DNA from: an uncultured Desulfobacteraceae bacterium
Lineage (GTDB): Bacteria; Desulfobacterota; Desulfobacteria; Desulfobacterales; UBA5852
Length of the DNA stretch: 64,000 bases
Assembly (NCBI GenBank): GCA_913060875.1
Contig: CAJXSL010000003.1
Coordinates: 1-64,000 of the forward strand
Direction: 5' to 3'
Position numbers and translations under genes: made by a program. The notes beneath the pieces were generated by a model, which was not told the DNA's origin, made no database searches, and saw nothing but the letters and a program-made list of their open reading frames with translations. Below are positions 28,812-37,700 of this stretch, one piece after another. Numbering within the stretch: the first letter of the stretch is position 1; each line of letters starts with the position of its first letter.

Positions 28812-30221
28812 TCACGCCCGGCGCAGGTCGTGAACCGCCTTCTCTCGTGCCGCCACAAAGGCCCGCACCGACCGGGTAATGTCCGCCTCGGTGGTGGCCC
28901 AGGAGCAGACACTGATACGGATCACCGTCTTGCCCTGCCAGTTGGCGCCACCCGCCCAGCACTCCCCCGAAGCCTGCATGTGCCGCATGGTTTCCGCCGT
29001 GATGGCGTCACTGTCACAGGCAACCAGCACCTGGTTGAACACCACGTCGTTTAAAATCTGAAAGCCTTCCGCGGCGAGCTCCCGCGCCACCTGCACCGCC
29101 CGCTGGTGCAGGCCATACACCAGTGCATCCACGCCTTCCTGGCCCAGGTATTTCAAGGCGGCCCAAAGCTCCACCGCCCTGGCCCGGCGGGACATTTCCG
29201 GGGTGTAGAGCATGCCGTCCCGGTTTTCGCTGTAGGCGATGTAGGAGCCGGAGGCGTGCAGGGCGTGGGTCAGGGCCTCTTTGTCCCGGCACAGCACGAT
29301 GCCGCTGTCGTAGGGGGCGTTCAAGGTTTTATGCCCGTCCACCGAAAAGGAGTCGGCTTTGGCCATGCCTTTCGTAAGGTGCTCCAGCCGTTTAGAGGCC
29401 GCGGCCCAAAGCCCGAAGGCGCCGTCGATATGCACCCAGGCCCTGGCCTTGTTGGCTTTTTCACAAATCGCGTCAAAAGGATCGAAGGCCCCGGAGCTGA
29501 CATTGCCGGCCTGCAGGATCAGGAGGGTGCCGGCATCGAGTTCGGGAACAGCGGACGGGATAATCCGGCCCTGATCGTCGACATCCACCCATTCGATGTT
29601 GTCGATACCGAACCCCAGCAGGGCGATGGCTTTGACAACGGTGCCATGGGCCTGGCGCCCGGCCACGACCCTGACCCGCGGCGCCCCGGAAAACCCCTTT
29701 TTGTTAATGTCCCAGCCAAGGTTCTGCAAAATCCGGTAGCGCGCGGCCGCCAGGCCGCAGAAGATCGCCAGCGAAGAACCGCTCACAAAACCGGCCACGG
29801 TATTCTCCGGCAGGCCGAACAGCTCCCGCAGCCACGCTTCGCTGACTTCCTCGAGCTTGGCCGCAATGGGCGAGATGACATAAAGGGCGGTATTCTGATC
29901 CCAGAAATCCGACAGCCAGCGTGCAGCCAGCGCAGCCGGGATGACCCCGCCGTTGACGAAGCCGAAATAGCGGCCGCCGGTCTGGGCCACGCTGGCCGGC
30001 GAGCCATACTGCTGCAATTGCTTTATGATCGCTTCGGCATTGCCCGTGGACGGGGGAAGTTCTTCGACAAACCGCTCCAGGTCGGCGATGGCCTCCGGCG
30101 TGGGAAAAACATTGCGCTCCTGAACCCCATCGGCATAGTCAAAGGCCCATTCCTGCGCCTGCCTGAAAATCGCTTTTTGTTCCATTTCACGGAACATTTT
30201 CTTCTGCAGATCGTTGGGCAT
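28812..30221 (-). CDS. group II pyridoxal phosphate-dependent amino acid decarboxylase
   Basis: 469 residues. The PLP lysine lies in SFSVDGHKTLNAPYD (about residue 299), with WVHIDGAFG carrying the cofactor-contacting Asp and GFVSGSSLAIF binding the phosphate. This is the aromatic-L-amino-acid/glutamate decarboxylase superfamily, cytoplasmic. Substrate cannot be set from motifs alone; glutamate, aspartate and aromatic amino acids are all possible. AAGGTG precedes the ATG and lies directly after the T-run of a strong terminator hairpin, so expression may depend on readthrough or on a promoter just before it. Confidence 0.87.
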   Translation of the reverse strand: MPNDLQKKMFREMEQKAIFRQAQEWAFDYADGVQERNVFPTPEAIADLERFVEELPPSTGNAEAIIKQLQQYGSPASVAQTGGRYFGFVNGGVIPAALAARWLSDFWDQNTALYVISPIAAKLEEVSEAWLRELFGLPENTVAGFVSGSSLAIFCGLAAARYRILQNLGWDINKKGFSGAPRVRVVAGRQAHGTVVKAIALLGFGIDNIEWVDVDDQGRIIPSAVPELDAGTLLILQAGNVSSGAFDPFDAICEKANKARAWVHIDGAFGLWAAASKRLEHLTKGMAKADSFSVDGHKTLNAPYDSGIVLCRDKEALTHALHASGSYIAYSENRDGMLYTPEMSRRARAVELWAALKYLGQEGVDALVYGLHQRAVQVARELAAEGFQILNDVVFNQVLVACDSDAITAETMRHMQASGECWAGGANWQGKTVIRISVCSWATTEADITRSVRAFVAAREKAVHDLRRA

Positions 30222-30232
30222 GAATTCACCTT

Positions 30233-30260
30233 AAAAAAAAGCGCCGTTCTTGTTCGGCGC
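30233..30260 (-). terminator. intrinsic terminator abutting the decarboxylase start
   Basis: On the minus strand GCGCCG, an 8-nt loop and CGGCGC are followed by eight T. The T-run ends only a few bases before the Shine-Dalgarno AAGGTG of the decarboxylase gene. It could end the transcript of the upstream GAF gene or act as a leader attenuator. A possible promoter (TTGCCT, 17 bases, TACATT) ends immediately before the hairpin. Confidence 0.8.
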
Positions 30261-30311
30261 AATGTATCGACGTCATCATTTTCAGGCAACCGCCTGTTGG
30301 CCACCTTCGTC

Positions 30312-30355
30312 AGCCCGGATATTTCACGCGCCCGCATGGTGAAATGTTCGGGTTA
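30312..30355. repeat. short palindromic repeat, CCCGGATATTTCA family
   Basis: CCCGGATATTTCAC and GTGAAATGTTCGGG form the arms of a hairpin just after the GAF gene. Related copies are at 41721-41750 and 46881-46902, with a decayed one near 38902-38923. Confidence 0.6.
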
Positions 30356-30360
30356 GGCCA

Positions 30361-31074
30361 TCACCCCAGCTCCGGGTAAAGTTTTTTGGCACACTCCGGG
30401 CACAGACCGTGGCTGAACTCCACATCCGAGCGGTCCCTGATGTAGGATTCAAGCACCTCCCAACTGCCTTGGTCATCTCGTATCTTTTTGCAGTTGGCAC
30501 ATATCGGCAGGATGCCGCGGAGGGTTTTGATTTCCTCGAGCGCATTTTGCAGCTTTTCCCGCTGTAGAAACGCCCCCAGAATATTGGCCCCGGCCTTGAG
30601 CGCATCGAGCTCCTGGCTTTGCCAGACCCTTTCCCGGGTGCAATCGTCAAATCCCATGTACCCCCACGGATCGCTGCCGATAAAAATCGGTACCAGCACG
30701 ATGGAAACAATGCCCTGCATCTTATACAACAATGTAAATTTCGGTTCCGGCAGATTTTTCGTCAGGGCCACCACCGAGCGGCCCGAGGCCAAGGCCTGCA
30801 TCCAGTCCGCCACCCCGGCATCCTCCACCGGCAGGTTCTGAAGATCCGCATTGTCTATCTGGGGCGCGACCCCGGGCTTGGCCCATTCATACCGCTGGCT
30901 GGTAAGCGCTACCCCATCGGACGACCGGTGGTTTTCAAACACATATACCCGGTCCACAGCCGTCGCCTGCCCGAGATGTTCCAGCACCTGGGGCAGCCGC
31001 GCCGCCCAACTTTCCTCCCGGAGGCCTTCGGCCGCAAACGAAACCGCCCGCAGTATTTCATTCAACCTTGGCAT
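30361..31074 (-). CDS. GAF sensor protein with C-terminal Cys-pair motif
   Basis: 237 residues. A GAF domain (about 20-165) contains VLVPIFIGSDPWGYMGFD. After a short helix comes ILPICANCKKIRDD, then SWEVLESYI and EFSHGLCPECAKKLYP. This ending, with two CxxC pairs, recurs at the C-termini of many PAS, GAF and receiver proteins in Desulfobacterota and may bind a metal. There is no kinase or output domain, so the protein is likely a small-ligand or redox sensor acting through protein contacts. AGGAAAG lies upstream of the ATG. It is the likely gene closed by the terminator at 30233-30260. Confidence 0.8.
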   Translation of the reverse strand: MPRLNEILRAVSFAAEGLREESWAARLPQVLEHLGQATAVDRVYVFENHRSSDGVALTSQRYEWAKPGVAPQIDNADLQNLPVEDAGVADWMQALASGRSVVALTKNLPEPKFTLLYKMQGIVSIVLVPIFIGSDPWGYMGFDDCTRERVWQSQELDALKAGANILGAFLQREKLQNALEEIKTLRGILPICANCKKIRDDQGSWEVLESYIRDRSDVEFSHGLCPECAKKLYPELG

Positions 31075-31315
31075 ATTGCGTGTGCTTTCCTGTTAGAGGC
31101 TATTTCATTTGGCAATATCATAATCCGCCCAATGGTTAAATGCTGGGATGTGCCCCCCGATTACTGTACCGGATTCAATGCTGGCTGACCTACCTTGAGA
31201 TTCCCTATGAAATGAGCCCGACCCCCAGGACGTGCCTTATGGCCGAGCAGGGCAGTTGCCAGGGCCGCTTTACGTGTGAGTTCACCTGAACAGGTAACGT
31301 AAAAAATCACTGGCG

Positions 31316-31502
31316 CTAAGAACGAGCAGCCGATGCATCCGAATGATTTTGGGATTTTGTTTCTTCGGAATCGAAATCGGGATCGGCATCGAAATCGATT
31401 TCCTCAAACCCATAGCCCGCGGCGTCTTCCTTCACACAATACCCAGGCAACATAGCTGATTGAAAGGCGGTAGACATCGAGTTTTTCGTGTCCCAGTGTC
31501 AT
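31316..31502 (-). pseudogene. remnant of a four-helix-bundle (23S rRNA IVS-type) protein gene
   Basis: From the ATG at 31502 the minus strand reads MTLGHEKLDVYRLSISYVAW, the usual start of four-helix-bundle proteins of the 23S intervening-sequence type. After about 27 codons the frame changes and continues as GYGFEEIDFDADPDFDSE to a TAG at 31316. The central two thirds of the normal protein (about 120 residues) are missing. The decoded ends without the middle indicate an internal deletion with a frameshift. Function is lost. Confidence 0.7.
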
Positions 31503-31513
31503 TTTTGTTTTCT

Positions 31514-31560
31514 TTCGATGGGGATTTCGATTTGGATTTCGATACCGATAGCGATTTGGA
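31514..31560. repeat. GATTTCGATT-type low-complexity repeat
   Basis: Short units based on GATTTCGATTT/GATACCGATAGCGATTT precede the four-helix-bundle remnant. Similar units in inverse orientation occur at 31368-31403 inside its 3' end. A third block is at 39160-39252. Such tracts seem tied to the four-helix-bundle genes here. Confidence 0.6.
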
Positions 31561-31594
31561 TTATTCCGACACCATTCTTAATCAGTTGATTAGA

Positions 31595-31781
31595 GGTTGT
31601 TTCAAAATTCCAGATCGCGTTTAAGGGCAAGGCGCCGCTTGATGAAAAAGCGGAGCATATTCAATCATATGTGAGCATTTTGAAGAAGGGGTGACTCACC
31701 TTTGCGCCTCTGATCAGAAGAGGAATGCCGCGCAGGCGGCCAACGCCGACATTGAACGTTAGATGGGATTTTCAAATAGCC
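31595..31781. repeat. palindromic intergenic element F
   Basis: Imperfect inverted repeat of 187 bp. The left end (GGTTGTTTCAAAATTCCAGA) and the reverse complement of the right end (GGCTATTTGAAAATCCCATC) correspond, and the middle includes an ATATTCAATCATATG palindrome. The right end stops one base before the stop codon of the DUF2007 gene. Together with the four-helix remnant it accounts for most of the gap at 31075-31782; nothing else is recognisable there. Confidence 0.6.
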
Positions 31782-31782
31782 G

Positions 31783-32070
31783 CTAGGTTTGCCAGGGGAG
31801 TTCATCAGGAGCGGCATTGCGCCATTCCTCGATGATTCTATTGGCTTCAGAAAGGTCCTTCTCGGAAACAAGAATGCGTCCCCAGCCATATTGAGCCTGG
31901 AAAAGGCCGTCATAAGCCGTGTCATGGAATGATTTTATTTCAGCATAGATTCCATGTTCCTCTAAAACGGATTTGATGACATTTGCCTCTGCTTGGTTCT
32001 CAGGCTTGATTAATGTTTTCAAATTTGGGTCTTCTCCCGAATAGCTGGTGCAAATGAGCAATTGGGTCAC
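31783..32070 (-). CDS. DUF2007 domain protein
   Basis: 95 residues. The pattern ENQAEANVIKSVLEEHGIYAEI and GRILVSEKDLSEANRIIEEW fits DUF2007, a ferredoxin-like beta-alpha-beta fold annotated as a putative signal-transducing domain. No partner domain is fused. It stands alone between two decayed four-helix-bundle genes in an A+T-rich stretch. The function is unknown. Confidence 0.75.
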   Translation of the reverse strand: MTQLLICTSYSGEDPNLKTLIKPENQAEANVIKSVLEEHGIYAEIKSFHDTAYDGLFQAQYGWGRILVSEKDLSEANRIIEEWRNAAPDELPWQT

Positions 32071-32150
32071 AGGGTATTACCGCTTGGGCATCTCGGGATC
32101 ATAAGGGTTCCAGGCGTCAAGGGGTCAAGGATCCAGGTGAAATACTAAAA

Positions 32151-32309
32151 AATTACAAAGAATGGCAAAAAGCATATGCGCTTTGTTTGCATCTATATAA
32201 GGTATCGAAACGTTTTCCAAAATTAGCAGTGAAAATGGGGCCAATCGAGCGAATGCTGAAAGCTCTGATTAAATCTCCAGAGAACAACCCTTGGCCACTT
32301 GAATCCTAA
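32151..32309 (+). pseudogene. remnant of a second four-helix-bundle protein gene
   Basis: One open frame of 52 codons without a start reads NYKEWQKAYALCLHLYKVSK, then IERMLKALIKSPENN before a TAA. The first part matches the beginning and the second the end of four-helix-bundle proteins; about 70 central residues are missing. Stretches of GGGGTCAAGGATCC type just upstream (32119-32135) resemble a tract at 42310-42350. The upstream 80 bases and the following 117 bases hold nothing else recognised. Confidence 0.65.
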
Positions 32310-32426
32310 ACCCCTTGGACCCTTTCTCCCAACTAATTGGGAGAAGAACCTCAAATTTTAATGTCCCGTACTGTGAGAGGAAAGGTCGTCCCCATGTTTC
32401 ACCCTGGTAAGGTTTTCGCATAACAC

Positions 32427-33611
32427 CTAAACAAAAATATCCAGCGCCTGCTCCAAATCCGAAATCAAATCTTCCGCATTCTCGATACCGGTCGAGTAGC
32501 GTATCAACCCCTCCGGTATGCCGAGCTTGGCGCGTTCTTCTTGGGTACATTCCACATGACTGGTGGTCGCCGGCGGCCCTACGATTGTCTCAACCGCTCC
32601 CAAATTGGCGGCGGCATGGGCAAAACGCAGTCGGGTTATAAAACGGCCTACCGCTTCAAGCGTATTCTCTTTCAGCATAAAACTCATCATGCCGCCAAAA
32701 CCACGCATTTGTTGTTTGGCAATCTGATGGCCTTCATGCGAAGGAAGACCGGGATAATAAACACGCTCGATCGCTGAATGCGATTCCAGATACCGGGCTA
32801 TCCTTAGCGCGCTTTCGTTTTGTCTCTGAATCCTCAATTCAAGCGTCTTCATACCGCGCAGAATCAGATAAGCGGACATGGGGTGCAACGTTGCACCATT
32901 GATTTCGCGATAGTGATATACCTGATCGATTAAATCCTTTTTGCCGCAAACAACGCCGCCCAATGCGTCCGCATGACCGCCAAGGAATTTGGTGGCACTG
33001 TGCAGGACCAGATCCGCGCCCAATTGAATGGGGTTCTGGTTGATGGGGGTTGCGAAGGTATTATCGACCACGACGATGGCACCGACAGCCTTCGCCGCCT
33101 TCACCAAACGCGGGATATCGGTCACTTTTGTTGTGGGGTTGGTGGGGCTTTCCAAGTAAAGCACTTTAGAGCCGCGGGATACTTCTTTTTCGATTTGTTC
33201 ATGATCCGTCGTATCGCACAATTTTACCTTGATTTGAAATCTTGGCAAAAATTCATTGAAAATCACATTGGTGCCGCCATAGGTGTCTTTAACCGTGACC
33301 ACACGATCTTCCGCAGAAAGTAATCCAAACAATGTGCTGCTGATGATACCCATGCCGGTTGCGGCACTTGTGGCCGCTTCCGCATCTTCCAGATTGCGAA
33401 CTTTCTCCTCGAAAACCTGAACGGTTGGATTCGTGTTGCGACTGTAGATATGACCTTCTTTCCGCCCCAAGGCGACCTGCAGCCATTCATCCAAATCGCG
33501 ATAACCAAATGACACACTATGGACAACGGGCACCTGGGTGGCACCCTGCATCAAATATTCTTCTTCGCCTGCCCAAACCGTGCGTGTTCCCAGCCGTGGA
33601 TTTTCACTCAT
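32427..33611 (-). CDS. Cys/Met metabolism PLP-dependent enzyme (cystathionine gamma-synthase/methionine gamma-lyase family)
   Basis: 394 residues. The PLP lysine is in LHSATKFLGGHAD (about residue 202), with YSRNTNPT (phosphate contact from the neighbouring subunit), VVVDNTFATP and IRYSTGIEN as further family signatures. The family includes cystathionine gamma-synthase, O-acetylhomoserine sulfhydrylase, cystathionine beta-lyase and methionine gamma-lyase; motifs do not separate these. It is a single gene with a weak ribosome-binding site and an A+T-richer composition than the core genes. Confidence 0.87.
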   Translation of the reverse strand: MSENPRLGTRTVWAGEEEYLMQGATQVPVVHSVSFGYRDLDEWLQVALGRKEGHIYSRNTNPTVQVFEEKVRNLEDAEAATSAATGMGIISSTLFGLLSAEDRVVTVKDTYGGTNVIFNEFLPRFQIKVKLCDTTDHEQIEKEVSRGSKVLYLESPTNPTTKVTDIPRLVKAAKAVGAIVVVDNTFATPINQNPIQLGADLVLHSATKFLGGHADALGGVVCGKKDLIDQVYHYREINGATLHPMSAYLILRGMKTLELRIQRQNESALRIARYLESHSAIERVYYPGLPSHEGHQIAKQQMRGFGGMMSFMLKENTLEAVGRFITRLRFAHAAANLGAVETIVGPPATTSHVECTQEERAKLGIPEGLIRYSTGIENAEDLISDLEQALDIFV

Positions 33612-33861
33612 TATTTTTGTCCATTCTTTTTACACGTTCATTCAATATAGGGCGGTTGCCTGACATATCCCTATAAAATCAAATTGTCGATCTGGACCAC
33701 CATGGTCACAATTTGACCGCCGGAATCCGCTCTATACCCCGTTTGTCCCGCATTGCCCACCTGTAAGCTCCGATGCGCCTGGTGTCATACCTGACCGGTG
33801 GATAAAATGCCGATGAGGGCGTGCAATGATTACGGATTCTGTATAACGCCGATTTCGAGGT

Positions 33862-33944
33862 CAAAAATGCAGTTATAGGGGCATAATAATGGTGGTTTTA
33901 GGAATAATCATGCATGAAATCTATTCGTTGGCTTGGGTGACCCG
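33862..33944. repeat. direct repeat DR1 flanking the ThrRS-editing gene
   Basis: An 83-bp segment starting CAAAAATGCAGTTATAGGGG and ending GGCTTGGGTGACCCG. A second, clearly related copy in the same orientation lies at 34468-34551. The two enclose one gene. The rest of the gap at 33612-33989 holds nothing recognised. Confidence 0.75.
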
Positions 33945-33989
33945 GCGCGTCCCTTTCAAAAAAATCTCGTGACCTGATTTTGCACGGCG

Positions 33990-34397
33990 TCAGAATTCTT
34001 TGTAAATCCTCGCCAGCGGGTGTCCCGGCGCCTCCATGGTCAGGTCGTTGAAGTAGCCGTACGGGGTCTGAATCGGCTCGTACCCGGCGGCTTCGAGCCT
34101 TGTGTGCACCCGGTCGATGAGGTCCCTGGCCGCCTCCGGGTCCGCCTTGCGCTCTCCCAGGTGGGTAAAGGAGTGCAGGATGACCTTTTGCGTCTCCCAT
34201 TTCCGGGCCGCCCATTTGGCGTTTTTCACCAGCTTGGTTTCGGCCGAGCTGCCCTCATCGACGTCGTGCGGTTCCATGTGAATGAAGACCACGACCGCCT
34301 TCTCGTGGGTCATGGGACGCGCCTCCGGGGCATCCTCCAGGGTCTTCATGGCCGGGTTCCATCCAAAGCGGTCACAATACCAGATCAGCAAACGCAT
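33990..34397 (-). CDS. threonyl-tRNA synthetase editing-domain-like protein (stand-alone)
   Basis: 135 residues from the ATG at 34397, preceded by AAGAAGGG. It opens MRLLIWYCDRFGW and contains AVVVFIHMEPHDVDE, KVILHSFTHLGERKA and a C-terminal GYFNDLTMEAPGHPLARIYK. This resembles the archaeal-type ThrRS editing domain (D-aminoacyl deacylase-like fold), which hydrolyses misacylated Ser-tRNA(Thr); the FTHLGERKA stretch matches best. It is not fused to a synthetase. The trans-editing role is inferred. The gene sits between two 83-bp direct repeats. Confidence 0.6.
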   Translation of the reverse strand: MRLLIWYCDRFGWNPAMKTLEDAPEARPMTHEKAVVVFIHMEPHDVDEGSSAETKLVKNAKWAARKWETQKVILHSFTHLGERKADPEAARDLIDRVHTRLEAAGYEPIQTPYGYFNDLTMEAPGHPLARIYKEF

Positions 34398-34467
34398 GGC
34401 ACACACACCCTTCTTGAGGCAGCGGCAGCTTGCCCCTGAGCGAAAAAATCAACCCAGATTATTCGTT

Positions 34468-34551
34468 CAAAAATGCAATTATAGAGATCATTTTATGGTG
34501 GTTTTAGAAACAATTACAAGTGAAATCTATTAGTTGGCTTGGGCTGGCCCG
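34468..34551. repeat. direct repeat DR2 flanking the ThrRS-editing gene
   Basis: Second copy of the repeat at 33862-33944, roughly three quarters identical by eye (shared blocks TATGGTGGTTTTAG / TAATGGTGGTTTTAG and GTTGGCTTGGG). It lies in the 306-bp gap before the nuclease-STAND gene; no gene is seen in that gap. Confidence 0.75.
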
Positions 34552-34703
34552 ATTGAACCGACCGATTGATCCTATTGTAAATCGTTTTCATATACGAAAC
34601 GCTTAGAAATGGTTTGCGAAAAGCTTATATTTTATAGGCGACCTGAACTCCACCCCTGTTGTTGAATGTTGAGAGGCGCCCCTTACGTTTCCTTTCTTAG
34701 GCT

Positions 34704-37700
34704 TTAACGCCTCCAAGCTTCTCTTTCTTCAGAAATCTCCGCTCTATCAATTTCACCGTCAGCGACTCCGATCTCATGCTTTATCCAGTTAACAACCTGA
34801 GACTCATAACCCTTGCTAAGCCAATTTCTGAGTAATGTTCGTTTTTTGCGAAGATACTGGCTCATCGGACCAGTCCATCCTCCTGAGTGAAATGTTGCGC
34901 TTATACCGGAATTAACTCCATCAATGTCAGAATATTTTTCGAGCAGATGACGGGTAACCGCTCCTCCATTCTCATCTTCCAAGCTTCCTGGAACAGCGTG
35001 TGCCATCATTGGTGCACGAGTTTCTGGATTTTCCGCAATCCATTTAAAAATCTTTTCCGATGGAAATACTGCAAGTGGAGAAAGAGTTTCTTTTTCTCCG
35101 AAAAACCCTAATCCGCCTTTCATCCAATTTAGTACATCATTACGCCATTTTGGCGCTGCACTGAGTAAATGTTTTTCCACTATCTCCCAAGCTTCATCTG
35201 GTCGGCTGTTACAGAGTTTTATCATCAATGGTGCCGTGTAGTGGTCGTAGCTTATACTATAATTCGTCCTCATCTGTTCAAGCAACACATCCAGCAAGAG
35301 TATGGCCTTTTGTTGATCTACAGCGACCATTTTGTCACAGACATTGTTCCAGTGATAGTTGTGCATATGATCCAGTCCATCCTGAAAATTTATAGGGGAC
35401 GTAACGATCTGGAAGAGCAAGTCAGAGTCAATATGCCAACTGTCATCCATAAGAATCCAGTCTAACAATTCGACCATGATACCTGCAACTTCTCGATCGT
35501 TATGTCGCAGCATCAATTCAAGAAGTCGGGTAATCTTTTCCGGGGTCAAATACTGCCATGTTTTTCCGAATGTTAGAGTTTTCAAATAATTAGCTTTAAA
35601 CCAGCCTCGTTCGAAGCTTTGCAAAAAAACGTCGAAAACTTGGTCATTAAAACCGGAGCCCCAAACGAGTTCAGCGCCACGAGTGGCAGTTTCTTCATGG
35701 TGCAAAAGGTGCTGGATCTTGTCTTGCCATAGTTCGGGGTTAAGCCTCCTGAGAGCGCTAAAGTAGCCGCGTACGGCCTGTGAGTGTTCGTGGCTACTCC
35801 AGTGGGCAAATAGGGCATCCAAGCAGCGAAAATCTTGATCAGCTTTGCATATTTCCTCGCCAAATACAAAGAGGGCTCCGGTATCAGATGTGCTTGATGC
35901 AATCAGCGCCACAAGGCTTTCGAAGGTCTCACGGTTTCTCGCAATACGGCCGGCCAAGGCCCGCAAGAGCTTTGCTGGTCTTGAGTTTTTCTGGTTATCT
36001 ATTCCATAATCACCCCATTCATCCCAGGTAGTGTCCAAGACATAGCGCCGAAACCGGGTCTGAAGGTTTTGTCTGGAAAGTCTTCCATCTAAGCGTCGAA
36101 GCCGGTGGAATATTTCTTGATTGTCCTTATCTCTGAAGCGGCCCACATGGCGGATTATAAAATGATTGAGTTCTCGGCGATCAGTGGCTGTGTCTTCGGC
36201 CAACCTTTCAATTATATTTAACACAGGCTCAACCTGGGGTTTTACACGGAATTGTTTTCCCGCAGCCTTTAAAATAGCGGAATTTGCTTCGCTCCTAAGA
36301 TCATCAGCCCATTGACGAGTTTCGTCAATCAGACAGTTCCAATAGAGCCGATACCCATCAAACCAATCGCCATAGGTTACAGGCTTCCAGAGATTGGCAC
36401 GCTCCCTGATTCCTTGATACTCGGGACCGATAGTACGAAAGCCACCATAAGTATTTAATGCCGCAACCGCTACCTTAAGCCCAAGGCGTTGCATCTCAAG
36501 ATCTTTTGAACGGAGCATTTCCAGTAGAACAGGGAGCCTTTCCTCAGGGCTAGCCTCAGTCGCTGCCCATTCGTAACCGATTCTAAACAGTGAGAAAAGT
36601 GTACCAGCGGCATTGTTGACGTTATTGCTTTTCTCAAACAAAGCTATTTTGGCAAGCAATCTGAGAGCACCGAACAGGGTGGGACGCCACACTGCTAATT
36701 TTTCCAATATCCAGACGTATTTCTGGTGAATGGCCCTCCTGGCCACCAATTCTTCGGGCGACCACTTGCCGAGAGTACGCTCCAGCAACTCAAGTACACC
36801 ATCCGGTTCGGCTTCGGCGAGTGCATCTAGAAGGGAGGCGCCTTTCTCGGAGCCTAAAAATTCACGGTTTGAAAAAATGCCGTCTGGGCGAAGAATGTCC
36901 TTAATGATCCGTTTGGCCTCTGAATCGTGGGCGTAACGAAACATCTCCATAAACCATCCGTGGAGCGTTTCCGGCATTTCGGTAAAGGTTACTACAAAGT
37001 CGAAGCCACAGCCATGCCAACGCCAAAATTCGCGCCACAGATGGATATGAAGCGCTCTTGGGACGACGAACAGGGTGTGGCTGCCCTGTAATATTCTGCG
37101 GTCACGCATGGTTTGGACGATCTCCTGGAAAATTGCCCAAGTCACGGCGTGGTCGGCCTTCTCAACCAGTTTAGCAATATATGCAGCTTCGTTGCTTACC
37201 GGGTTTTCGAAACCGAATCGCGCAAATAGGGCGAGATGTCGCATCACTCTAGCTGTTTGCTGGGCCTCAAGGCTGGCATGCCGAGCGTAGCCGTGCAGAA
37301 AACGCTCCCAAACCGGTACCGTGGCAGGTGTCCGGAGTATATCGCCCGGGTTTGCGGCCAGGTTCTCCCCCACCGCCAGGGCCACGCGCGGGGAGCCTTC
37401 ACAGACCTCAACCCAACGCGATAGTTCATGGCGGTCGCCGACATGGCTGGCGAGAATGGCACGAATGGTCTGGTCCGGTAGACTTGGAGCTTTGATGATT
37501 TGGATCTCCGAATCATGGCTGCGATCAGGGCCATGATCAATGCTGATCAATTTCAGGGCACCGCCAATATGTTTGAGGTGCGCCCAAATTTCCGCCAACT
37601 CCCGTGAAGGGAGTTCATCTATAACAATGACGAGCGGGTAGTCGATGCCGGATCGAATGATTTCATTGAACAGGCCGGATTTGGAAAATTCCTCACCATG

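Noticed and set aside
31368-31560. CRISPR-like spacing of GATTTCGATT units
   Set aside because: Units are short, irregular and on both strands, with no constant repeat length or spacers and no cas gene.
33862-34551. Integron cassette with attC sites
   Set aside because: The flanking repeats are direct and lack the paired RYYYAAC/GTTRRRY cores of attC; no integrase is in the window.
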